This document shows, in pieces, positions 7,621 through 12,430 of a DNA stretch of 12,430 nucleotides. Positions within the stretch are counted from its first letter, which is position 1. Every line of letters starts with the position of its first letter. Source of the stretch: Bacteroidota bacterium (lineage in GTDB: Bacteria > Bacteroidota > Bacteroidia > Chitinophagales > Chitinophagaceae); NCBI GenBank assembly GCA_005883855.1, contig VBAU01000037.1:984-13413 (forward strand), written 5' to 3'. The notes below the pieces were generated by a model. The model worked only from the letters and a program-made list of their open reading frames with translations, did not search any database and had not been told where the DNA came from. The translations under genes were made by a program, and so were the position numbers.

Positions 7621-7914
7621 ATGAAAACAAATCAGAAAAAGAAAGAGCCCCAAAAACGAACGCCGAAACAATCAAAGGAAACCCTCGAGGAAAGAGTTCA
7701 TCGTCATTTGAACGATATCAATAGCAAGATAACGGATGAGGATATACGTAATGTTAGGACCGAAATGGAAATAAGAGGTGAAGGTCCTGCAAGGCCACCC
7801 GTCGCCACTCAGGAAAACAAGAAACAAAATAGACGCTCGCTCAAACAAAAAAAGGGAAATGAACCGCAAAGTGGGAAACACACCACTCCCTGGGACATTT
7901 TAAGTGAAGATTAA
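7621..7914 (+). CDS. Small basic, probably disordered protein (97 aa)
   Basis: I choose ATG 7621, which gives 97 residues. An upstream start at 7480 would add 47 residues unlike the rest, with a spurious hydrophobic stretch. The chain is rich in Lys, Arg, Gln and Glu. It has a lysine-rich head (MKTNQKKKEPQKR), a helical middle (ETLEERVHRHLNDINSKI) and ITDEDIRNVRTEMEIRGEG. A second basic linker follows, then a short C-terminal motif TTPWDILSED. I recall that an ITDEDI segment followed by a terminal TPWDIL-type motif recurs in small Bacteroidota proteins, suggesting a conserved family without known function. No signal peptide or membrane segment is present, so it is cytosolic. The terminal motif could be a docking peptide; that is inference only. 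Confidence 0.72.
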   Translation: MKTNQKKKEPQKRTPKQSKETLEERVHRHLNDINSKITDEDIRNVRTEMEIRGEGPARPPVATQENKKQNRRSLKQKKGNEPQSGKHTTPWDILSED

Positions 7915-8030
7915 GACGTGAATTTAGTTCGATGTAAAAAAAGTGTGAATAACTTAATATGATTCGCGAAGACTATTTAAAGCGCGCAATCGTTAAATTG
8001 CATTAGCGAAAATCAAATCCACCTTATCTG

Positions 8031-8321
8031 ATGCGATCTCTCAAGAACATACCATTCCCCAACTTTCGAAACATCCAATTCTCAAAGCTGCTTAAAAGCG
8101 AAGGAAGACTAAGAGAGTTCAATTTTAGGAGATCCAACTCAAGCGGAAAGATCTTATTTTTCGTTGATGTTACAGATGATCGCAGCAATCGGATTTTTTT
8201 CCAAATGGAAAAAGATAAAGAAGCATGGAAAATCCAGCCGCAACTGTTGCCAGATTGGATTGTTAAAAATGAAGAAAAACTTCACGAGGTTATTGAGGAA
8301 GAACTGCGCGATGTTTCTTAA
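8031..8321 (+). CDS. Small hypothetical protein (96 aa)
   Basis: A 96-residue frame of unknown family, with ATG at 8031. The N-terminal 35 residues are basic (Arg- and Lys-rich, with FPNFRNIQFSKLL). They are followed by strands KILFFVDVTD and NRIFFQMEKD and an acidic C-terminal helix (KNEEKLHEVIEEELRDVS). No signal peptide or membrane segment is visible, so I place it in the cytosol. It is a single gene with no partner on its strand, and its stop lies four bases before the stop of the convergent neighbour. A start further inside is possible but would lose the basic head. I take it as real because of the regular secondary-structure pattern and the tight end-to-end packing with the next frame. 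Confidence 0.65.
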   Translation: MRSLKNIPFPNFRNIQFSKLLKSEGRLREFNFRRSNSSGKILFFVDVTDDRSNRIFFQMEKDKEAWKIQPQLLPDWIVKNEEKLHEVIEEELRDVS

Positions 8322-8325
8322 CTAT

Positions 8326-8601
8326 TTATTCCAGCGTAAGCAACTTTTCACCCCCTTTTTTCCCGTAGAATTCTATTGACTCGTTAGCAATATTTTCAAT
8401 CACGATCCTCAGGTCTTTTTCGTCCGCAATCGCCGTATCCGGTTCAAGGAAAAAGTGGTCATTTTCTTTATAGATTCGAAAGGGAATGAATGCGCGTCTG
8501 TCAATATGAATTGAATTCTCCAAAAAGATGAATCTTCGCATACTTTCCTTTTCATAATAGGTCTTACTCTCTAAAATGGAATATATATTTTCAAGTGTCA
8601 T
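8326..8601 (-). CDS. Small hypothetical protein (91 aa)
   Basis: A 91-residue frame starting MTLENIYSILESKTYYEKES, ending four bases from the convergent gene. I do not recognise a family. It opens with an amphipathic helix, followed by strand-like segments (RRFIFLENSIHI, AFIPFRIY, HFFLEP). A C-terminal helix and strand follow (DLRIVIENIANESIEFYG), then a basic KKGGEKLL tail. No export signal or membrane segment is visible. The mixture of short alternating strands and charged loops suggests a small alpha/beta cytosolic protein. The overlap-free, tail-to-tail arrangement with the 96-residue gene leaves no room for a terminator between them. Confidence 0.68.
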   Translation of the reverse strand: MTLENIYSILESKTYYEKESMRRFIFLENSIHIDRRAFIPFRIYKENDHFFLEPDTAIADEKDLRIVIENIANESIEFYGKKGGEKLLTLE

Positions 8602-8726
8602 ACGCTAAGTTTTAAGTGGGACCTGCGTCAGATTGCTGGCCTGTACAATCTCTTACCTTTCATATGTTCCAATATTTGGGCCAATCATAATAAGTAAAAG
8701 CACGTTCCCTATTGATTAGAGTTCAA

Positions 8727-8752
8727 AAGGAGCCTCGTGCAGCTCCTTCTTT
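8727..8752 (-). terminator. Probable terminator of the RRM gene
   Basis: AAGGAGC (8727-8733) and GCTCCTT (8742-8748) form a perfect seven-pair stem with an eight-base loop, 13 bases beyond the RRM stop on the minus strand. The following T-run is short (TTTTGAAC, partly inside the stem), so the call is moderate. Confidence 0.6.
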
Positions 8753-8760
8753 TACTTTTG

Positions 8761-9045
8761 TCACCAACGGTTGTTGGAAAAAGAGCGGCTGCTCTTATTA
8801 TTCTCTTTAGGCCTGGCAACGTTAACTTTAATAGAGCGCCCATCAACTGTGGCGCCGTCCAGCTCTTGAATGGCTTTTTGCGCAGAGGTCTCATCGGGCA
8901 TTTCTACAAAAGCAAAACCACGGCTTCGGTTCGTAAACTTGTCCATAATGACTTTTGCGGAAGAAACTTCCCCGTAGGCAGCAAAAAAATCCCTCAAGTC
9001 TTCGTCACTAACGGCGAAGCTTAAATTCGAAACATAAATGTTCAT
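8761..9045 (-). CDS. Single-RRM RNA-binding protein
   Basis: This 94-residue protein is one RNA recognition motif plus a short tail. RNP2 is IYVSNL at residues 3-8 and RNP1 is RGFAFVEM at 42-49, with the aromatic residues that stack on RNA in place. The usual beta-alpha-beta-beta-alpha-beta order runs to SIKVNVARP near 71-79. The tail (ENNKSSRSFSNNRW) is basic and serine/asparagine-rich and probably disordered, as in similar small RRM proteins of Bacteroidota and cyanobacteria. It binds single-stranded RNA, and roles in cold adaptation or as a general RNA chaperone have been proposed for such proteins. It is a single gene with its own -7 element (9179-9172), a leader of about 120 bases and a downstream hairpin. 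The family assignment is certain. Confidence 0.95.
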   Translation of the reverse strand: MNIYVSNLSFAVSDEDLRDFFAAYGEVSSAKVIMDKFTNRSRGFAFVEMPDETSAQKAIQELDGATVDGRSIKVNVARPKENNKSSRSFSNNRW

Positions 9046-9171
9046 ACTTATCGTTTAACAATTAAAAATATCTGAGAAAAAGCAAGAGGTAAAGAAGACT
9101 AACTATTAGCAGAAACGCGTAGCAGAAAAGACGTTCACTTACAAGATGCTGATAAACTCAAATTGTCGATG

Positions 9172-9179
9172 CGAAGGTA
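9172..9179 (-). promoter_or_regulatory. Bacteroidota-type -7 promoter element for the RRM gene
   Basis: The minus strand reads TACCTTCG here, seven of eight positions of the TAnnTTTG consensus, and in the common TACC form. No good TTTG appears at the -33 position. Transcription would start near 9165, giving a leader of about 120 bases before the ATG at 9045. Confidence 0.5.
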
Positions 9180-9224
9180 CGTTTAATAATTCACCTTTTC
9201 GCATTTATTTGTCGGAAGTCACAA

Positions 9225-9710
9225 TCATTCACAAAGCTGTATGACATCCATCGTTTTTGTGCTAAATCTGATCAAGTTAACTTTGGACGCTGCATTATAA
9301 TATAGGATCAGGGTCCCATACTGCGTTTCGAAGGCGTCCCAGTTAGCGTCCTTCATTTTTGGATTACCCAAATATTTAAACAGGCTTCCACGCTTTGAGC
9401 CCATCAAGGGAATAGAGAGCGTCCCTTTAAACGTCGGACCGATCTCTACATAATCTCTTCCAGTAAAGAATTTGAGGTCTCTGTCCTTATAGTTTATCAC
9501 GCCCCCGCATTTGGAGGTTTCTGGCTCTTCACTAGTGAAACAGGGAAACTTGGCTTTTATCTGGGCACCGGTAAAATCAGGCCGTACGTCATTTACCTTT
9601 CCATTCAAGAGGTCTACTACAAAAGCATTACATGTTGCTTTCACTTTAAGCTGTCCGTAAGCGGGCGATAAAAAGATCGCCAGTAAAAGAAGAAGGATGA
9701 AGTTTTTCAT
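9225..9710 (-). CDS. Secreted hypothetical protein with four cysteines
   Basis: ATG 9710 is chosen because a standard signal peptide follows at once (MKNFILLLLLAIF, cleavage near AYG-Q, residues 19-20). The frame is open to 9743 but the extra residues add nothing. The mature protein of about 140 residues contains Cys27, Cys57, Cys68 and Cys160, an even number consistent with disulphides in the periplasm. Central segments KDRDLKFFTGRDYVEIGP and SIPLMGSKRGSLFKYLGNP, then WDAFETQYGTLILYYN, give a regular beta-rich pattern. I believe similar proteins occur across Chitinophagaceae, but I know no function or named domain. It lies 51 bases after the PAP2-like gene on the same strand with no terminator between, so they may be co-transcribed. 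Confidence 0.83.
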   Translation of the reverse strand: MKNFILLLLLAIFLSPAYGQLKVKATCNAFVVDLLNGKVNDVRPDFTGAQIKAKFPCFTSEEPETSKCGGVINYKDRDLKFFTGRDYVEIGPTFKGTLSIPLMGSKRGSLFKYLGNPKMKDANWDAFETQYGTLILYYNAASKVNLIRFSTKTMDVIQLCE

Positions 9711-9761
9711 ATAAGCCGATTTCATTGCCAGCTTCAACAGCAAATTCCTTGCTAAAAGTCA

Positions 9762-10430
9762 TTATGTGTGGATGGTGAAATACGCTCCCAGTTGTGAAAA
9801 AATACCCACGGCGTACCCCAGGAGAATTTGACCCATAGTGTGTGAACCGAGAAACCACCGAATAGCACCAACAACAATCGCAACTGAGACAGCCAGCAAC
9901 AACAGCGCGAAGGGAGTAGTTGCTTCAGTTATTGCTAAAATGAGACACATCCCCGGTAAGATGGCCGCTGCTGTTGTGTGCACACTCACCTTGTAAAAGA
10001 AATTGATGATGAGCATAATTGAAATGGCGCAGCAACTGCCAAGCAGTAAGTTCTGCATTAACCCTCCGACACGGTATCGCACGACAAGTAACTCATAGGC
10101 CAGGAAATAAAATACCAATGTGGCGATTAAGGGAAGAACCCGATCCCTGGGTTTGTGCATTTTTGCATTCGAGATCAATCCTGTAATTCTAAACAAAAGA
10201 ATCGAGAGGAACGGCAACACAACCGTGTACAGGAATAGTTGTACTGTCCATCTTTCAAATTCTTTGGAAGAAGGTCTTGAAAAATCGGGCCGCAGAAACG
10301 CATTCAAAAGCACAGCCATGATGGTTGTCATGAACAGGGGGTGAAAAATAATCGACGCCACTCGCGAAAAAATAATTAATGCCGCCGATCGCGTTCGGGG
10401 AATGGGATTATCGCCCGTTTCTTGATTCAT
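9762..10430 (-). CDS. PAP2-like membrane phosphatase family protein, divergent
   Basis: From ATG 10430 the protein has 222 residues; a start at 10472 is possible but would run into the divergent regulatory region. Five to six membrane helices are evident. It carries traces of the three PAP2 phosphatase motifs: KMHKPRDR for the first, KVSVHTTA for the second (usually PSGHT), and RWFLGSHTMGQILLGYAVG for the third (usually R, then G, H, then D and G). Both active-site histidines and the Arg are present. The Asp that normally follows the second His is replaced by Gln. In known members the enzyme dephosphorylates lipid phosphates such as phosphatidic acid or undecaprenyl pyrophosphate at the membrane. 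Whether this one is active is uncertain. It is divergent from the DUF4251 gene and probably leads the unit with the following secreted protein. Confidence 0.8.
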   Translation of the reverse strand: MNQETGDNPIPRTRSAALIIFSRVASIIFHPLFMTTIMAVLLNAFLRPDFSRPSSKEFERWTVQLFLYTVVLPFLSILLFRITGLISNAKMHKPRDRVLPLIATLVFYFLAYELLVVRYRVGGLMQNLLLGSCCAISIMLIINFFYKVSVHTTAAAILPGMCLILAITEATTPFALLLLAVSVAIVVGAIRWFLGSHTMGQILLGYAVGIFSQLGAYFTIHT

Positions 10431-10474
10431 GAGATGTCTTACCTTAACAACCACACCAAATAGCATACCCACAG

Positions 10475-10493
10475 TTTGTTAACTCTTAACAAA
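10475..10493. promoter_or_regulatory. Perfect palindrome in a divergent promoter region
   Basis: TTTGTTAACTCTTAACAAA is an inverted repeat with eight-base arms and a three-base centre. It sits in the 108 bases between the divergent starts at 10430 and 10539. A further half-site TTAACAA lies at 10444-10450. The left arm also supplies a TTTG that could be a -33 element for the plus-strand gene. An operator is plausible; no regulator gene is nearby. Confidence 0.45.
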
Positions 10494-10538
10494 ACATAGT
10501 ACGTGTTTTGAATGTTATTGCTCCATAAATCGTTTAAG

Positions 10539-11039
10539 ATGAGAAACGCAAATGTCACCATCAAAAAAATCTTCTGCTTTATTTTTCTTGCAGGCATTTG
10601 TTCATCTGGTCTTCGGTCCCAGGACAAAATGGGCGCAATAAAGAACCTGGTGGACTCCGGGGAATTTATTTTCCACGCTCAAACCGCGATGCCGTCCTCA
10701 GGACCTACCAAGCAATTGACATCGGAATACGATGTCAGAGTCTCGAAGAATTCTTTCGTGTCCCATCTCCCATACTTCGGCAGGGCATATTCCGCTCCTT
10801 ACGGTTCGGGAGATGGTGGATTCAATTTTACTTCTAAAGAATTTGAATATTCGTCCACAACACGCAAGAAAGGTGGTTGGGAGATCACCATCAAGCCAAA
10901 GGACGTGGCCGATGTGAGGGAATTCTTACTTACCGTTTCCGAAAATGGCTACGGTACTTTGCAGGCAATGAGCAACAATCGGCGGCCAATTTCATTTACT
11001 GGTTTTGTCACCGAGCCGAAAGAGCCGACAGATCATTAA
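10539..11039 (+). CDS. DUF4251 domain exported protein
   Basis: The start at 10539 gives 166 residues with a signal peptide (basic MRNANVTIKK, hydrophobic IFCFIFLAGI, likely cut near LRS-Q). A start nine codons upstream is possible but not needed. The mature chain matches DUF4251 throughout: GEFIFHAQTAMP, LTSEYDVRVSKNSFVSHLPY, FGRAYSAPYGSGDGGFNF, KGGWEITIKPKD, LTVSENGYGTLQ and the closing NNRRPISFTGFV. The family is common in Bacteroidota and predicted to be periplasmic; its biochemical role is unknown. The gene is divergent from the PAP2-like gene, with a palindrome between them. It is followed 30 bases on by the flavoprotein remnant, with a hairpin in between. Domain and length agree, so the call is secure. 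Confidence 0.92.
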   Translation: MRNANVTIKKIFCFIFLAGICSSGLRSQDKMGAIKNLVDSGEFIFHAQTAMPSSGPTKQLTSEYDVRVSKNSFVSHLPYFGRAYSAPYGSGDGGFNFTSKEFEYSSTTRKKGGWEITIKPKDVADVREFLLTVSENGYGTLQAMSNNRRPISFTGFVTEPKEPTDH

Positions 11040-11052
11040 CACGACTTCATTC

Positions 11053-11070
11053 TTGCCTCAATAGAGGCAA
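11053..11070 (+). promoter_or_regulatory. Hairpin overlapping the flavoprotein start codon
   Basis: TTGCCTC (11053-11059) and GAGGCAA (11064-11070) pair perfectly around AATA. The right arm holds the Shine-Dalgarno-like AGAGG and ends on the A of the ATG at 11070, so the structure would hide the ribosome site. No T-run follows, so it is not a standard terminator for the DUF4251 gene. Confidence 0.45.
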
Positions 11071-12013
11071 TGAAGGTATACGATGTAATAATTGTGGGAG
11101 GAGGACCCGCGGGCTTAAACGCAGCCGTGGTTCTTGGCCGCTGTCGCCGAAACGTGCTGCTTTTCGATAAGGGTACCCCCGAAATCTTTCTTCGGACGGG
11201 CAGCGGAACTATCTGACCCGGGATGATATTCTGCCACGGGATTTCTTGAAATTGGCATACAAGGAAATTGCAAAATATGGCGTAATTGCCAGGCGTGTGG
11301 AAATTTTACACGCGAAAAAATGCAGACTGGCCTTTTCCTTGTAAAGGATGAAAAAGACGAAAGCTATTATTCATGAGAATTGTTGATCGCAACAGAATTG
11401 CGGGATAAGATCCCCCTGGCAGGGGCATCGATAATTTTTTTTCGGCAAGTCCATTTTTCTTTGCCTCTACTGCGATGGTTGGGAAGTAAAGGACAAACTC
11501 ATTGGCGTGTATGCAAAGAATAAGAGTGGGTTGGAGTTGGCCGTTTCGTTAAAGACCTGGAGCAAAAAGCTTGTCCTTTATACAGACGGAAGAAACTATT
11601 TAACACCTGTGGAAAAAGAAGTGTTACAAAAAAACCAAATCCCGGTAATTTCGAAACGGATTTCGGTTCTTGATGGGAAAAATGAAAAGCTCTTGAACAT
11701 TGTATTTAGTGACAATAAAAAACAGAGATGTGATGCAATATTTTTTGTGAATGGATACGAGCAGCAATGCAGTATTGCGAAATCACTGGGCTGTAAAATG
11801 AACAAGAAGGGAGTAGTTGTTACGAATCGTTTGCAGCAAGCAAATGTGCCTGGCCTGTTCGTCGCAGGAGATGTTTCGAAAGACATGCAATTTGTGGTTG
11901 TTGCGGCTGCCGAGGGAGCAAAAGCAGCGGTTAGCATAAATAAGGAATGCAGAAAGAAGATTGTAAAACCAGATAATATTTGCGTCACTTTCCCGTTTTT
12001 TCATATCTCTTGA
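11070..12013 (+). pseudogene. Decayed thioredoxin-reductase-like FAD/NAD(P) oxidoreductase
   Basis: The frame opens [19 protein letters not shown], the FAD-binding GxGxxG motif, but shifts at a C-run near 11178 and would stop within 35 bases. The next frame continues [20 protein letters not shown] to a TAA at 11342. A third frame, entered in the A-run near 11315-11320, gives TGLFLVKDEKDESYYS and an in-frame TGA at 11374, then ELLIATELRDKIP. One or two further shifts near 11424-11443 lead to the last frame, which includes CLYCDGW (Cys pair at 11462-11473) and runs to 12013 with GLFVAGDV and AAAEGAKAA intact. The family normally has CPYCDGW. The NADPH-binding glycine motif is also eroded (GVYAKNKSG). 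The ancestor was a roughly 300-residue thioredoxin-reductase-like flavoenzyme. At least three indels and one stop argue for loss of function. Confidence 0.9.
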
Positions 12014-12034
12014 CCCATAAAAACTATAGTTCCT

Positions 12035-12430
12035 ATGAATGCCTTTGCATGTAGATTGCTGTTACCCATGGTTGTACTCATTTCTGGAGTACTTGGTTCG
12101 TGCTCTGAAGCTGGAAACGCAAACCCCGTCCAGTCAAAAGGGACTGCTCTCCCCGCGGCTAAGACTGAGCCTGAAAAGAAGCCGATCGATACAACGCTTT
12201 ACAAAGCCTTGCTCCAGCACATCAGCGATAGTGATAAGTCCGGCAGATGGCCAGTAAAAGATTCTTTCGCGGCGCCGGGAGCAATACTGCCTTTCAATCG
12301 CATTGTGGCTTACTACGGTAACCTGTATTCAAAAAACATGGGAATACTGGGAGAACTGCCAAAGGATAGCATGTTAAAAAAATTGATGGGTGAAGTAAAC
12401 AAGTGGCAAAAGGCCGACACGATGCTTCAC
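12035..12430 (+). CDS. Lipoprotein of unknown function, N-terminal part
   Basis: The frame from ATG 12035 stays open to the window edge for 132 codons, so the C-terminus is missing. It begins with a lipoprotein signal (hydrophobic residues 8-21, lipobox VLGSC with Cys23). A short linker rich in Ala, Pro and Lys follows, then a folded part: LYKALLQHISDSDKSGRWPV, PGAILPFNRIVAYYGNLYS, MGILGELPKDSMLKKLMGEV and NKWQKADTM. The block LPFNRIVAYYGNLYS followed by MGILGELP recalls lipid-anchored proteins of Chitinophagaceae of unknown function that look like TIM-barrel or glycosidase relatives; I hold this loosely. It follows the flavoprotein remnant by 21 bases. A frame with a different reading (12039-12257) is a shadow and lacks these features. 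Export and lipidation are secure; function is unknown. Confidence 0.87.
   Translation, partial: MNAFACRLLLPMVVLISGVLGSCSEAGNANPVQSKGTALPAAKTEPEKKPIDTTLYKALLQHISDSDKSGRWPVKDSFAAPGAILPFNRIVAYYGNLYSKNMGILGELPKDSMLKKLMGEVNKWQKADTMLH

Noticed and set aside
8737..9024. A 95-codon plus-strand frame opposite the RRM gene
   Set aside because: It is antisense to a textbook RRM protein and shows no domain of its own.
11596..11988. A 130-codon minus-strand frame opposite the flavoprotein remnant
   Set aside because: Antisense shadow; the plus strand carries clear FAD-binding motifs in this region.
1..12430. CRISPR array, tRNA, rRNA, IS element, prophage or defence system
   Set aside because: I found no regularly spaced repeats, cloverleaf, transposase or phage/defence protein motifs anywhere in the window.

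Overview
This window looks like ordinary chromosome from a member of the Bacteroidota, most likely a Chitinophagaceae-like soil or aquatic species. The pointers are DUF4251 and DUF4382 proteins, a stand-alone single-RRM RNA-binding protein, a secreted family 2 glycoside hydrolase, several MKK-type secreted proteins of a kind I associate with that family, weak or absent Shine-Dalgarno sequences, and one good Bacteroidota-type -7 element (TACCTTCG, consensus TAnnTTTG). Base composition is moderately AT-rich. This placement is inference from protein families; no rRNA or other marker gene is present.

Layout, left to right. 1-520 (-): the first 173 codons of a secreted GH2 beta-galactosidase-type enzyme that runs off the left edge. 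568-846 (-): a small orphan protein. 964-4061 (-): a two-gene unit, a periplasmic gamma-glutamyltransferase-like Ntn hydrolase followed by a DUF418 membrane protein. 4277-4795 (+): the wreck of an MGT-type glycosyltransferase, with two frameshifts and loss of its middle. 5090-5596 (+): a DUF4382 lipoprotein ending in a clear terminator. 5661-6001: about 340 bases without a convincing gene. 6002-6877 (+): a periplasmic lytic transglycosylase, facing a secreted basic/glycine-rich protein (6950-7381, -) across a shared two-way terminator. 7621-8601: three small orphan proteins. 8761-9045 (-): an RRM protein with a roughly 120-base leader. 9225-10430 (-): a PAP2-like membrane protein and a secreted cysteine-containing orphan. 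10539-11039 (+): a DUF4251 protein, divergent from the PAP2-like gene. 11070-12013 (+): a multiply broken thioredoxin-reductase-like flavoprotein. 12035-12430 (+): the start of a lipoprotein that runs off the right edge.

Most intact genes encode exported or envelope proteins: GH2 enzyme, GGT-like hydrolase, DUF418, DUF4382 lipoprotein, transglycosylase, PAP2-like protein, DUF4251 protein and terminal lipoprotein. I see no single pathway that joins them. The window has no tRNA, rRNA, CRISPR array, IS element or phage module that I can support, and no convincing undescribed multi-gene system. The most notable features are two decayed enzyme genes within 8 kb, a palindrome in a divergent promoter region, a hairpin that overlaps a start codon, and a GGT-like enzyme lacking the usual substrate-binding residues.
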